Shown here: in pieces, positions 26,339 through 35,453 of the stretch
Layout: each line of letters begins with the position of its first letter
Numbering within the stretch: the stretch's first letter is position 1
NCBI GenBank assembly: GCA_031285905.1
Contig: JAITVH010000144.1
Coordinates: 1-40,918 of the forward strand
Source of the DNA: Prevotella sp.
GTDB taxonomy: Bacteria > Bacteroidota > Bacteroidia > Bacteroidales > Dysgonomonadaceae
Reading direction: 5' to 3'
Length of the DNA: 40,918 nt
The notes under the pieces: model-generated
Database searches by the model: none
What the model saw: the letters and a program-made list of their open reading frames with translations, nothing else
Told to the model about the DNA's origin: nothing
Translations under genes and position numbers: made by a program

Positions 26339-28762
26339 ATGAGGCATAAACCGTTTTCATTCTTTATAGTTATCATTACTGCAATTATAATTCACTCTTG
26401 CAGTACGACTAAGTTTGTACCTGAGGGCGAATACTTGCTACAAAGTGCAACCATAAAGAGTGATAAGAAGGTGATACCTGCTTATGAAATGGAGACCTAT
26501 ATAAAACAAAAGCCTAACTACAAAACATTCGCGGTTTTCAAACTCCCTCTATTTATATATAATGTTTCGGGTAGAGATACTACGAAGTGGATAAATCGTA
26601 CACTTCAAAATGCAGGAGATCCTCCCATTATATATGATAGTGCAATGGTAGACCAGACTGTAGTTGGATTAAAACGACTGATGACTAATAAGGGATACTT
26701 AAATGCAGAAGTCACGCCTTCAGTTACTTTCTCAAAGAAGAAAGCAAAAGTGAGGTATGATATAAAGGCTGGAGACCCTTACCGGATAAATAACTATACT
26801 GTATTGGTGAATGATAGTATAATGTCTGATCCTATTTTGCCGACAAGAATAATGTCATATATAAAACCAACAGATTCAGACAGCGATGGAATTGCTTCTT
26901 ATCATGTATTTGACACGATTCTTATCCGGAGTTCTTTAGTAAAGAAAAATGCGCCCTTCGACCTTGATATGCTAGATCAGGAAAGGGAACGAATCAGTTC
27001 TATATTCCGCAGATTCGGTTATTTCTCATTCGATAAAGAGTATATTGGTTTTGAAGCTGATGTGATGGATGAAAATAACAAAGTTGATCTAGATCTATCT
27101 ATTTACCCATATACCCGCAGTGGAGCTAATGGACAGGTTATTAAAGGTCCGCATCAACAATACAGGATAAAATCGGTGACATTTTATGCAGACTATAATC
27201 CACTGGAAGACGGAGATTTGAGTCAGTATAAGCCAACTTCTGTTTATGAAAAGAATGGATATACTATCATGTTTGGTCCTCGCGGAGGTTATATTAAGCC
27301 ATTTATAATTCTTAATAGTTGCTATATTGCCCCGGGGGACATGTATAATGAAAGTATGACCTCATTGACTTATAGTGCACTATCTCAGTTACGTATCCTT
27401 AAGAATGTGAATATTTCATGGAGAATGGAAGCTACAGATTTACATTGTATAATAACCTGTGTTCCTGATAAGAAACAGGGAGTGTCGGCTGAAATAGAAG
27501 GAACTAATTCAGGCAAAGGGCTTTTTGGTGTAGGTGCAGGAGTAGGGTATTTACATAGAAATATTTTCAGGGGATCTGAGTTGTTCAATGTCCGTTTAAG
27601 GGGAGCATACGAAAGCCTTAGCCCAAGTTTTTCCAGTTTCTCCGAAAATTACTTTGAAATAGGAGGAGAAGCTTCGCTTACATTTCCTCGTTTTATGTTT
27701 CCTTTTTTGAAAGAAAGCTTTCGGAAGAGGATACATGCCTCCACTCAGTTTAATAGTAGTTATACCTATCAGAGAAGGCCGAAATATTTTACACGTACAG
27801 TACTATCAGCAGGAGTTAAGTATATTTGGCAGGATAGGAGGTCATCACTTAACAGACATATATTTGATTTATTCGATATCAGTTATATTCATTTACCACC
27901 ACCACAGAGTGCTTCAGAAATAGATTTTTATGAAAAGCTATCTACGGCTGCTCGCTACTATAGCTTTACGGATCATTTCATATTGAGCACAGGGTATACT
28001 TTCTCCCGGTCGAATGTGGCCAGCCCCAGCAGGCGGGGTCGTCCGATATATTCGTTACGGGCTTCTATCGAAACAGCAGGTAACTTATTGTCATTAGCTG
28101 CATTAATTGCTGATGCTAAACCAGATTCAATGGGTTCGAAACAGATATTTGGGACTAATTATGCCCAATATGTGAGAGGTACAGTCGACTATAGCAAAAC
28201 ATATCAGATAGATGAAAGAAACTCTTTTGCCTGGCGTACCGGGGGAGGAATCGCCTTCCCATATGGAAACAACCAGCAGATACCAATTCAAAAACGATTC
28301 TTTTCTGGTGGAGCTAATAGCGTCAGAGGGTGGGGAATCAGGGAGTTGGGGCCGGGAGCTTATTTCTTCGATGAAAGTGAGGCATCGGATAGTAGCGACA
28401 CGGATAATTTCTATTATCACTCAGGAGATATTCGTCTGGATGCAAGTATAGAACTCCGTACTAAATTGTTCTGGTTGCTGGAAATGGGAGCTTTTATAGA
28501 TGCGGGTAATATATGGACTATAAGTGATGACGAGAAACAAGAGAGAGGGCGATTTAAATTCAATAAGTTCTATAAAGAAATTGCTGTAGCTTGGGGATTG
28601 GGGCTTCGGCTTGATTTTGACTTTGTGCTTCTTAGGCTCGATTGTGGATGGAAGGCATACAATCCGTCCGATGATCCGAATGTTAGACGTTGGCCTATAG
28701 GTAAGCCTTTGGACTTTAAGGAAAATACAGCATGGCATATAGCAGTAGGGTATGCGTTCTGA
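26339..28762 (+). CDS. tamL: TamL: TamA-like outer-membrane assembly lipoprotein
   Basis: 807 aa from the ATG at 26339. The frame stays open upstream, but only this start gives a lipoprotein signal (IIIHSC, Cys 21) followed by the family opening STTKFVPEGEYLL, and it follows a -7 box at the right distance. POTRA-like modules cover roughly residues 35-400. The 16-stranded BamA/TamA-type barrel follows, with FFSGGANSVRGWGIRELGPG (the conserved RGW/R motif of the lid loop) and a C-terminal strand ending in AVGYAF. In Bacteroidetes TamL replaces TamA and works with TamB in outer-membrane or lipid assembly; tamB is not in this window. It is followed after 128 bp by a TPR gene. Confidence 0.88.
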   Translation: MRHKPFSFFIVIITAIIIHSCSTTKFVPEGEYLLQSATIKSDKKVIPAYEMETYIKQKPNYKTFAVFKLPLFIYNVSGRDTTKWINRTLQNAGDPPIIYDSAMVDQTVVGLKRLMTNKGYLNAEVTPSVTFSKKKAKVRYDIKAGDPYRINNYTVLVNDSIMSDPILPTRIMSYIKPTDSDSDGIASYHVFDTILIRSSLVKKNAPFDLDMLDQERERISSIFRRFGYFSFDKEYIGFEADVMDENNKVDLDLSIYPYTRSGANGQVIKGPHQQYRIKSVTFYADYNPLEDGDLSQYKPTSVYEKNGYTIMFGPRGGYIKPFIILNSCYIAPGDMYNESMTSLTYSALSQLRILKNVNISWRMEATDLHCIITCVPDKKQGVSAEIEGTNSGKGLFGVGAGVGYLHRNIFRGSELFNVRLRGAYESLSPSFSSFSENYFEIGGEASLTFPRFMFPFLKESFRKRIHASTQFNSSYTYQRRPKYFTRTVLSAGVKYIWQDRRSSLNRHIFDLFDISYIHLPPPQSASEIDFYEKLSTAARYYSFTDHFILSTGYTFSRSNVASPSRRGRPIYSLRASIETAGNLLSLAALIADAKPDSMGSKQIFGTNYAQYVRGTVDYSKTYQIDERNSFAWRTGGGIAFPYGNNQQIPIQKRFFSGGANSVRGWGIRELGPGAYFFDESEASDSSDTDNFYYHSGDIRLDASIELRTKLFWLLEMGAFIDAGNIWTISDDEKQERGRFKFNKFYKEIAVAWGLGLRLDFDFVLLRLDCGWKAYNPSDDPNVRRWPIGKPLDFKENTAWHIAVGYAF

Positions 28763-28853
28763 TTTTAGATATCCTTTTACATAACTTTTCAAATCAATAG
28801 TTTCTTTTATGGCTTTTTAAGCAATATATCGTCTATAATCAAGTTTATAGAAC

Positions 28854-28861
28854 TAAATTTG
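28854..28861 (+). promoter_or_regulatory. -7 element of the TPR gene
   Basis: TAAATTTG matches TAnnTTTG, 29 bp before the ATG at 28891. Confidence 0.5.
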
Positions 28862-28890
28862 TATTTGATTTATCACACACTTATCTGTTA

Positions 28891-29712
28891 ATGAAAAGAA
28901 TATTTACTTTACTTCTATTACTAGCCTGTAGTCTGCTGCTATCAGCGCAAACCTATCTTGATATAGTAAACAAAGCGATGGCTCTGATTGATGAAGAAGA
29001 CTATGTAGCTGCCGAGGAAACTATAAAGGCAGCCTTAAGAAAAGAACCGTCGAATCCCAATAATACGATGTTGATGGTTAATCTGGGAACCATACAACGT
29101 AATCTCGGAAAACAGGAAGAAGCCCTTATTTCGTATGATGTGGCTGTGGAAAAGTATCCTGACAATGCTTTTATCCGCCATAACAGAGCTGCTCTATATT
29201 GTGAGATGGACAGGTTTGATGATGCAATGAAGGATTATAATATTATACTACTGAATAATACAGAGGATCTTGAGGCGTTATATCGCAGAGGACTGATATA
29301 TTTAAGTAATAAGGACATATTTTCGGCAGAGGAAGACTTTGAAAAGATAGTGAATATCTCTCCTCAAAACCTCTTTGGGAAGATGGGGGTAGCATCCATA
29401 ATGAAAAGGAGGAAAGAATGGAAGGAAGCCGAAGAGCTTTATAGTGATCTGATTTATAGATACAACTCAAATGCTGATCTGTACTTCAATCGGGCTGAAT
29501 GCTATATGGAGTTGAACAATCTGGGTAAAGCTAACAGTGATATCAATAAGGCCTTGGAACTGGGTTTGAATCATTCCTCCATTTATATCCTGAAAGGGAA
29601 ATTAAGACTGGCCCAATATGAAAAGCGTTATGCCAAAGAGGATTTTCAGAAAGCAAAAGAGCTGGGTGCGGATAGCGCTTATATAGAAGAATTGCTCTTA
29701 CTTTGTAAATAG
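28891..29712 (+). CDS. Exported tetratricopeptide-repeat protein
   Basis: 273 aa. A signal peptide (about residues 1-19, ending LLLSAQ) is followed almost entirely by TPR units; for example EEALISYDVAVEKYPDNAFIRHNRAALY, then FDDAMKDYNIILLNNTEDLEALYRRGLIYL, EEDFEKIVNISPQNLFGKMG and KANSDINKALELGLNHSSIYILKGKL. It is probably a periplasmic scaffold. It converges on the PorD-like gene with 3 nt between stop codons. A link with the neighbouring PorE/PorD pair is possible but not shown. Partner unknown. Confidence 0.8.
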   Translation: MKRIFTLLLLLACSLLLSAQTYLDIVNKAMALIDEEDYVAAEETIKAALRKEPSNPNNTMLMVNLGTIQRNLGKQEEALISYDVAVEKYPDNAFIRHNRAALYCEMDRFDDAMKDYNIILLNNTEDLEALYRRGLIYLSNKDIFSAEEDFEKIVNISPQNLFGKMGVASIMKRRKEWKEAEELYSDLIYRYNSNADLYFNRAECYMELNNLGKANSDINKALELGLNHSSIYILKGKLRLAQYEKRYAKEDFQKAKELGADSAYIEELLLLCK

Positions 29713-29715
29713 TCT

Positions 29716-30612
29716 TTATTTTAAGTTATTGATATAACCTCCCTTAGTAGGAAACAATTGAGATAGTAACTTCCTCATTTCCTGTTTCTCTTCTGTTGTA
29801 GCTTCAGAGCATATCTTAACAATCTCTTCTACTTTGGCTTCTGCAATAAGTGATAGTAAAGGTGAATTTGGTCGGCTTGAATGGAGCTTTTGGATCTCTT
29901 TTATCGATTCCATAATCCTGATTCGTCCGCGCGAAGCATTAGCAGACATCTCATCCAGGCCCAGACGATGGTAAGTATACCACATTAAATGGAAATCGTT
30001 GGAGCTTTGTTCTGTTAAGGCCATTGCGAGATCGTACCTGCTGCTGTTCTTCCCTGAAAAAGGTTCCCACCCCCTCGTATTTAGCGATTGAGCCATATTT
30101 GCTATGTTCATAGCCTTTTCGAAATATGGCCTGCCTCCGTTTTGTGAGAACGAGTCAAAATCGAACCCGATAATTATATAAGCATAGTAAGCGATTATAG
30201 CCACAAGGTTATCAAGGGTATTCATATCGCTATAGATAAGAGATTGCCCCTGCATATAAGAGAATTCAAACTGAGTATCTCTGTAGTTTAGTAAAGATGT
30301 GATATACGTTGAGTTATAAACAGGCCGCCTTGACGAGACTTGAATCTCAGCCGTGAAAGTATTATCGGTCATTATCTCGTTTATGGTAATAGCAATGGCA
30401 CAATCTATTTTCTCACTTCTTGAAAAGGTTTGGTCTGTCCATTTCTGTTCGTTTAGTAATTGATTGATAGATCTTTCCAGATCAGATATCAATTCTTTGT
30501 TGGCAGATTGTACTTTCTGGGAATTGAGTGTAAGCTTTGCATTCAGCTCTTGCGCATGTAAAGAGATAAAAGCTGATAAATAAGATAATATGATGATAAT
30601 ACCCTTTTTCAT
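29716..30612 (-). CDS. porD: DUF4835 (PorD-like) exported protein
   Basis: 298 aa with a signal peptide (about 1-20, ending LHAQ). It starts ELNAKLTLNSQKVQ and continues with the family stretches ERSINQLLNEQKWTDQTF, SRRPVYNSTYITSLLNY and IGFDFDSFSQNGGRPYFEKAMNI. I recognise these as the DUF4835 family, which is named PorD in type IX secretion annotation. Its exact role is poorly known. The ATG directly abuts the stop codon of the porE-like gene (no spacer), so translation is probably coupled and the two products likely act together at the outer membrane. Confidence 0.72.
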   Translation of the reverse strand: MKKGIIIILSYLSAFISLHAQELNAKLTLNSQKVQSANKELISDLERSINQLLNEQKWTDQTFSRSEKIDCAIAITINEIMTDNTFTAEIQVSSRRPVYNSTYITSLLNYRDTQFEFSYMQGQSLIYSDMNTLDNLVAIIAYYAYIIIGFDFDSFSQNGGRPYFEKAMNIANMAQSLNTRGWEPFSGKNSSRYDLAMALTEQSSNDFHLMWYTYHRLGLDEMSANASRGRIRIMESIKEIQKLHSSRPNSPLLSLIAEAKVEEIVKICSEATTEEKQEMRKLLSQLFPTKGGYINNLK

Positions 30613-32598
30613 TTATTCCAGATTATATGTTACACTGAGTACCTTAAATTCAGTCCGGCGATTTACCTGATCCGCTATATCCTGTTGTTCGGTAGGCAAT
30701 TGCTCTATAAAGCTTTCCGTTAAGGCTTGCCCTTCTTCCAGAAAGTCATATTTCTTCTTTATACCTCTCGTAACGGTTTTAGGTTCTGATTTCCCTTTTC
30801 CGACAGCAGTCAGGCGGTCTTTCAAGATTCCCCCTGCTATCAGATAGTCAACGACTGATTGTGCCCGTCGCTGCGACAAGGCTATATTATATTGTTCACT
30901 TCCTTTTCGGTCGGTATGCGCTGATAATTCTATGGTTACATTAGGATTTAGATTCAACAGGTCTATCAACCCATCCAGTTCCTCTTTCGATTCGGGACGT
31001 AAAGTTGCCTTATCGAAGTCGAAAAAGATGTTCTCCAACACTACAGGTTTATTGATAGGCGTTAATATAAAATCGACAAAATAGGTCGAATCCTTATCCA
31101 TCTCTACAGTCTTTAATAACATCTTTGTGTTCAGATGATTTTCGGCATTGGCCAGGAATACATAGTCCACACCTTGATTAGCATCTAAAGAATAGGTTCC
31201 ATCGTTCTTTCCGGGGAATCTTCTGTTTGTTCCATCGCGGCCTACTATTCGGATTGTGGCATTTGTTATAAATTCATCATCAGTATCAACGATATAACCT
31301 TCTATTATTGTTCTTATTACAGGGTATTCGAATGAGTAGATATGATCGAATCCTTTCTCATCTCCTCTGTTTGAACTGAAGAATCCGCTCTCTTTTTCAC
31401 CCTGAAAAGTGATTCCGAAATCATCAGCCTGAGAGTTAATTGGGAATTTCATGTTCTCAATTGACCACCGCTTAGTCTTTGAATTATAATCTGCCTTATA
31501 AATATCCAGTCCTCCCATACCTACGTGTCCGTCAGAAGCGAAGTAGAGGGTAGAGTCATTTCGCAGATAAGGGAACATTTCATCTCCGGCTGTATTAATA
31601 TCAGGCCCTAAGTTTTCGATCGAGCCTATCAGGTCACCGACCAATTCAGCACGCCAGATATCTTTTCCTCCGTATCCTCCCGGCATATCAGATACAAAAT
31701 ACAAGACATCTCCGGTAAAATTGATAGCCGGATGAGCAAACACACTGGTAGAGTCCCTCCTGTTTATATCTATTTTAGCCCCTGTTCCCCATGAACCGCC
31801 CGAACGTCGTGATACATATATGGAAGGGTAGGAACTACTTAGTGAATCCACAATCGGGGTATGTGTATAATACATAGAGGAGCCGTCTACTGAAAAATAT
31901 GGAGTTCCCTCGTCAGAAGATGTATTTACAGCCGATTGCAGAGGCTCAGGTTTCATCCAGTTACCATTTTCATCTTTGCGTGCCATAAAGATATCATTCA
32001 GCTTGGCTCCCGTTATTCCGCTAATGGTGTCGCCTATGGCTTCTTTTCTGTTCGATGAGAAGAAGATTTGGTCATAATCGCGAGACAATAGCATAGGGCT
32101 GAACTCTCCTCTGTTGGAGTTGAATAACTCCATTCGTTTTACGGTATATTTTGTCGGCTTGGCTTTCCATGTGGGGGCTACCTTGATCCCCTCTAATCCA
32201 TTCTGAGCGAACTTATTAGTCGGGAATAGCTTTAAAAATTCAGTGTAATATGTTGCGGCTTGCTTATATTCCCCGGCTTTGTGAAGCGACCTGGCATATT
32301 GCAACGTTAATGTGCTGTCATCCACATTATACCTAACAGCGTTGGCATAAGCGGCATTGGCTCTGACAGGATAGTTTACTAACCTATAACTTTCCGCCAT
32401 TTTCAATGCTATTTCTCCCCTCAGTTCTCTTTTTTTAGGAGAGGTCTTCCGGTATATCCTCCGATACATATCGGCAGCATCGAAATACTCTCCCTGTGCA
32501 AACTTCTTGTCTGCATCCTCGAGTTTTACAGTCTTACACGAAAGGATAAACAATATTCCGAATATGAATGTAATAATATAGTAAATGTATCTTTTCAA
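30613..32598 (-). CDS. porE: PorE-like lipoprotein: TPR, beta-propeller, CRD and OmpA domains
   Basis: 661 aa. FILSC gives a lipidated Cys at residue 21. In order come TPR-like repeats (about 30-140: FAQGEYFDAADMYRRIYR, AGEYKQAATYYTEFLKLFP), a PD40/WD40-like propeller (about 165-420: repeated DQIFFSSNRKEA, YFSVDGSSMYYTHTP, YFASDGHVGMGGLDIY), a carboxypeptidase-regulatory-like beta sandwich (about 430-510: IIEGYIVDTDDEFITNATIRI) and an OmpA peptidoglycan-binding domain (about 525-661: LSAHTDRKGSEQYNIALSQRR). This order and length match P. gingivalis PorE (PG1058), a type IX secretion component that ties the machine to peptidoglycan. A generic OmpA/PD40 lipoprotein is the alternative. It is transcribed ahead of the porD-like gene. 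Confidence 0.75.
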   Translation of the reverse strand: MKRYIYYIITFIFGILFILSCKTVKLEDADKKFAQGEYFDAADMYRRIYRKTSPKKRELRGEIALKMAESYRLVNYPVRANAAYANAVRYNVDDSTLTLQYARSLHKAGEYKQAATYYTEFLKLFPTNKFAQNGLEGIKVAPTWKAKPTKYTVKRMELFNSNRGEFSPMLLSRDYDQIFFSSNRKEAIGDTISGITGAKLNDIFMARKDENGNWMKPEPLQSAVNTSSDEGTPYFSVDGSSMYYTHTPIVDSLSSSYPSIYVSRRSGGSWGTGAKIDINRRDSTSVFAHPAINFTGDVLYFVSDMPGGYGGKDIWRAELVGDLIGSIENLGPDINTAGDEMFPYLRNDSTLYFASDGHVGMGGLDIYKADYNSKTKRWSIENMKFPINSQADDFGITFQGEKESGFFSSNRGDEKGFDHIYSFEYPVIRTIIEGYIVDTDDEFITNATIRIVGRDGTNRRFPGKNDGTYSLDANQGVDYVFLANAENHLNTKMLLKTVEMDKDSTYFVDFILTPINKPVVLENIFFDFDKATLRPESKEELDGLIDLLNLNPNVTIELSAHTDRKGSEQYNIALSQRRAQSVVDYLIAGGILKDRLTAVGKGKSEPKTVTRGIKKKYDFLEEGQALTESFIEQLPTEQQDIADQVNRRTEFKVLSVTYNLE

Positions 32599-32645
32599 TA
32601 TATTTATCTGTTAATCATATATATAAGTAGCCTAAGCTCATTTTT

Positions 32646-32671
32646 TTTAACTAAAAGGTGACAAAGGTGAC
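32646..32671 (-). repeat. Dispersed repeat, copy B1 (TCACC type)
   Basis: The plus strand reads TTTAACTAAAAGGTGAC, then AAAGGTGAC. It is the exact reverse complement of copy A2 (23161-23186). Confidence 0.85.
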
Positions 32672-32726
32672 ACTTTATAACTTTTTTATTTCTCTTTACA
32701 TATACTCCACTTCTGTGGCTTGTGGC

Positions 32727-32791
32727 TGTCATCCTGACGATAGGAAGGATCTCCTTACATCCAAACGAGATGCTTCGTTCCTCAGCATGAC
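32727..32791. repeat. TGTCATCCTGA-type imperfect inverted repeat
   Basis: TGTCATCCTGACG, then AAGGATCTC on the left; GAGATGCTTCG, then CAGCATGACA on the right. The arms pair imperfectly around a short loop (TTACATCCAAAC area). Similar GTCATCCTGAGC...GAAGGATCTC units are familiar as dispersed intergenic repeats in many bacterial genomes. Here it sits between repeat copies B1 and B2. Confidence 0.6.
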
Positions 32792-32799
32792 AGTTCCAG

Positions 32800-32833
32800 T
32801 TTTAACTAAAAGGTAACAAAGGTTACACTTTTC
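32800..32833 (-). repeat. Dispersed repeat, copy B2 (TTACC type)
   Basis: The plus strand reads TTTTAACTAAAAGGTAAC, then AAAGGTTACACTTTTC. It matches the reverse complement of copy A1 (23031-23064) with two differences. Confidence 0.85.
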
Positions 32834-33018
32834 ACTCAATTTATTCAAAGATCTTTTTTATTTTTATTCCATTGGCATATCAGCACATCGGCTCATTAAT
32901 ATACTATAGATAAATTCAAAATAAAAAAATAAATGATCATACAAATATAACTTATTTCGACTTATTATATTATATCTGCCAAAGAATTAAGCACTTCCAA
33001 TGATTGCTGAATCACTTA

Positions 33019-33654
33019 TTAATCCTCACCCTTTAACGTAGGTAATTTCAAATGATACCGGGTAGCTAAAACCCTTATTATTACAACAAAGATGGCAGTA
33101 GAAATTTCTATCACTACCAAATCGACATTCAAATAATAGAGAATACTGAATAATACACCTCCTAATATGCAGGCTATGGCATATAATTCCTGTGTGAATA
33201 CAATAGGTATTTCATTGATTAGTATATCGCGGATCATTCCTCCCACAATACCTGTAACAGTAGCCATGGCAACACATACCCATACATGGTAATCGAGTGC
33301 AAGTGCTTTCTCATACCCTACGACAACAAATAGTCCGAGTCCGATGCAGTCAAACCAGAATATGGTATTATTGAGATGAACTAGATATTTTCGGAAGAAA
33401 AGAACAATAACGAAAGCAAAAGCCGTACATAAAATATATCGGCTCGATTGCATCCAGAAAGGTGGTACATCCAGTAAGAGGTCGCGTACCGTACCGCCTC
33501 CTACAGCAGTGACAAAGCCGACCACTAATGCCCCAAACCAATCGAACTGCTTTGCTGAGGCCAGACGGATACCGCTTATGGCAAAGGCGATGGTTCCAAG
33601 GAATTCTATTACATCAACAAACTCTATTTGAGTCAGGTCTTCAAAAAAGTGCAT
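33019..33654 (-). CDS. TRIC-type (UPF0126, YadS/YicG-like) membrane protein
   Basis: 211 aa with about seven transmembrane helices and no signal peptide. Two related halves carry the family motifs FLGTIAFAISGIRLA, VTAVGGGTVRDLLLDVPPFW and the second-half copy ATVTGIVGGMIRDILINEIPIVF. Bacterial and archaeal members form homotrimeric potassium-type channels; one Gly-kinked helix pair per repeat lines the pore. The gene lies 25 nt after mnmA on the same strand and is probably its operon partner. The physiological role in bacteria is unclear. Confidence 0.88.
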   Translation of the reverse strand: MHFFEDLTQIEFVDVIEFLGTIAFAISGIRLASAKQFDWFGALVVGFVTAVGGGTVRDLLLDVPPFWMQSSRYILCTAFAFVIVLFFRKYLVHLNNTIFWFDCIGLGLFVVVGYEKALALDYHVWVCVAMATVTGIVGGMIRDILINEIPIVFTQELYAIACILGGVLFSILYYLNVDLVVIEISTAIFVVIIRVLATRYHLKLPTLKGED

Positions 33655-33679
33655 AATGTTAATTATAAATTATATATGC

Positions 33680-34750
33680 TTATTCTTCTACAATCATTCC
33701 GCTACCAATACACAGTTTCGATTCGGTATCGTAGACTACACCGAATTGTCCGGCCGCAATCCCTTGTATTTTTTCATCCGAGTTGATACGGTAGATATCT
33801 CCTATTTTTTCAATACGCCCTTTTGTAAATTCAGGCGTGTGGCGTATCTTGAATGTAATGTCTTTTGTCCCTTCAAAGTCTCCCCAGATGTCTTTTGTAA
33901 TAAAAGAAAATCCGGCGAGGTTTACTACTTTCCCGTATTGGGTTTCCGGATCGTATCCGTTAGATACATAGACAATGTTCTGTTCTACATCCTTCTTTAT
34001 CACAAACCAGGGGCCACCACTTAATCCTAAACCTTTTCGCTGGCCAATGGTATGGAACCAGTATCCGTTGTGCGATCCTATGATTTTACCTGTTTCTAAT
34101 TCGACTATTTTCCCATCCTGTTCTCCTAAATAACGGCGGATGAAGTCATTGTAATTGATTTTACCTAAGAAACAAATCCCCTGACTGTCTTTACGCTGTG
34201 CCGAGGGTAAATTCTGCCGGACAGCAATAGCCCGAACTTCGCTTTTCAGCAGGTTGCCGATTGGAAACATCAGTTTAGCAATTTGCAAATAATCGATCTG
34301 CCCAAGGAAATATGTCTGGTCTTTTACATGGTCTTTTGCCGTAGAAAGCCATATATTATCATTTATTTCGGTGGTAGTTGCATAATGCCCGGTTGCTATT
34401 TTATCAAATTCGTGTCCCCATTTTTGCTCAAAGCACCCGAATTTGATCATCTTATTGCACATCATATCGGGATTTGGCGTCAGTCCACGCTTTACAGCTT
34501 CGATGGTGTAACTTACCACATTCTCCCAATATTCTTCATGCAGAGATACAATCTCCATTTTACAACCGTATTTTTTGGCGATATAGGTTGTAATTTCAAT
34601 ATCTTCTTCGGCAGGGCAATCGATATATCCCTGCTCATCTTCCATACCGATACGTATATAAAATATCGTAGGGTCATATCCTTGTTCCTTTAGCTGGTGT
34701 ACCACTACCGAACTATCTACCCCTCCCGATACCAATGCTGCTATTTTCAT
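33680..34750 (-). CDS. mnmA: tRNA-specific 2-thiouridylase
   Basis: 356 aa. It adds sulfur at the 2-position of the wobble uridine of tRNAs for Lys, Glu and Gln. The PP-loop ATP site is SGGVDSSVV at residues 8-16. The two catalytic Cys are in the conserved [12 protein letters not shown] and SQGICFLG, and [13 protein letters not shown] and [24 protein letters not shown] are further signatures. The PP-loop domain, central domain and C-terminal beta-barrel (ending [18 protein letters not shown]) are complete. A palindrome of the GGGGCGAA family lies 36 bp upstream. It leads into the TRIC gene. Confidence 0.95.
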   Translation of the reverse strand: MKIAALVSGGVDSSVVVHQLKEQGYDPTIFYIRIGMEDEQGYIDCPAEEDIEITTYIAKKYGCKMEIVSLHEEYWENVVSYTIEAVKRGLTPNPDMMCNKMIKFGCFEQKWGHEFDKIATGHYATTTEINDNIWLSTAKDHVKDQTYFLGQIDYLQIAKLMFPIGNLLKSEVRAIAVRQNLPSAQRKDSQGICFLGKINYNDFIRRYLGEQDGKIVELETGKIIGSHNGYWFHTIGQRKGLGLSGGPWFVIKKDVEQNIVYVSNGYDPETQYGKVVNLAGFSFITKDIWGDFEGTKDITFKIRHTPEFTKGRIEKIGDIYRINSDEKIQGIAAGQFGVVYDTESKLCIGSGMIVEE

Positions 34751-34786
34751 TAAAATAGTATAAAATATTTATTGATTTATTTTGAT

Positions 34787-34850
34787 TTGTAGGGGCGAAT
34801 AAACATTCACCCGTTACTTGAGGCAGGCGAATGTTTATTCGCCCCTACAA
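34787..34850. repeat. GGGGCGAA palindrome, copy 2
   Basis: A perfect 22-bp stem (34787-34808 with 34829-34850), with two more G-C pairs inside after one mismatch. The outer part is TTGTAGGGGCGAA and the variable core is TAAACA, then TTC. It lies between the mnmA start and the outer-membrane protein gene. The core differs from copies 1 and 3, but its own arms are fully complementary. Confidence 0.85.
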
Positions 34851-34905
34851 CAGTTATAGAAAATATATCATAGATTATTCTCATTTGCTTAAATATTTAC
34901 AGATC

Positions 34906-35415
34906 TTACCAAATCCGTGTCTTGACAAAAGATTTTATAGTACCCATCCCCAAACAGAATCCGGCCCTGACAAAAAATTGTTGTTCACCTCCTGTAACAT
35001 TAAAGTCATAACCTGCTTTTACAAAGAAGAACTTGTAATCAAAGTAAACATTCGGGGTTATTACAATCCCGTCTTTACCATGTCTGAAATTGAACAGGTA
35101 ACCGGCGTCACAGCCCACAAGTATTGTCGCTTTATTCTCATTGAATAATGATTCGCTTATGAAACTTGTCAACTGAATAGGTTTAAGATTCAGACCTGCT
35201 ACAGGAGAGCTTCCCCCTGTATAATCGATTCCGCTGGAAATGAAAGAATTCAACGGATTCTTTTTATGCCAGGTAGGGTATGAGGCACTTGCCGCGAACT
35301 GAAAATCATTACCCTTATCCTTTGCATCGGCGTACTGAGCCCCTATCCCTATAAACTGGGCGGAACACACTAATGGGAATAAAAGCAGGAAGAATACTAT
35401 TTTTATTGTTCTCAT
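34906..35415 (-). CDS. Small outer-membrane beta-barrel-like protein, unknown family
   Basis: 169 aa. A signal peptide (about residues 1-19, ending VCSAQ) precedes FIGIGAQYADAKDKGND. The body alternates polar and aromatic residues in short strands (LVGCDAGYLFNFRHG, PNVYFDYKFFFVKAGYDFN, FFVRAGFCLGMG), as in small 8-stranded barrels, and ends in an aromatic residue. I recognise no named family. It lies 38 nt after the EamA gene, but an exact -7 element (TAATTTTG on the minus strand, 35442-35449) precedes it, so it probably has its own promoter. Confidence 0.6.
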   Translation of the reverse strand: MRTIKIVFFLLLFPLVCSAQFIGIGAQYADAKDKGNDFQFAASASYPTWHKKNPLNSFISSGIDYTGGSSPVAGLNLKPIQLTSFISESLFNENKATILVGCDAGYLFNFRHGKDGIVITPNVYFDYKFFFVKAGYDFNVTGGEQQFFVRAGFCLGMGTIKSFVKTRIW

Positions 35416-35441
35416 CTTTCTCTAAATCAAAATCTAAAAGA

Positions 35442-35449
35442 CAAAATTA
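35442..35449 (-). promoter_or_regulatory. -7 element of the small outer-membrane protein gene
   Basis: TAATTTTG on the minus strand matches TAnnTTTG, 26 bp before the start codon and just after the EamA stop codon. Confidence 0.4.
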
Positions 35450-35453
35450 CATT

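Larger units (their letters stand above)
32599..33018. other. Repeat-bearing intergenic region between porE and the TRIC gene
   Basis: 420 bp between the porE start and the 3' end of the TRIC gene, with no protein gene. It contains repeat copies B1 and B2 around a different inverted repeat (32727-32791). The remaining stretch to 33018 is AT-rich with no clear signal. Confidence 0.7.

Noticed and set aside
34283-34693. 136-codon frame antisense to mnmA, and similar long frames antisense to feoB, tamL, mutS2 and the ABC-F gene
   Set aside because: They are shadows of well-supported genes and show no protein-like composition or translation signals.
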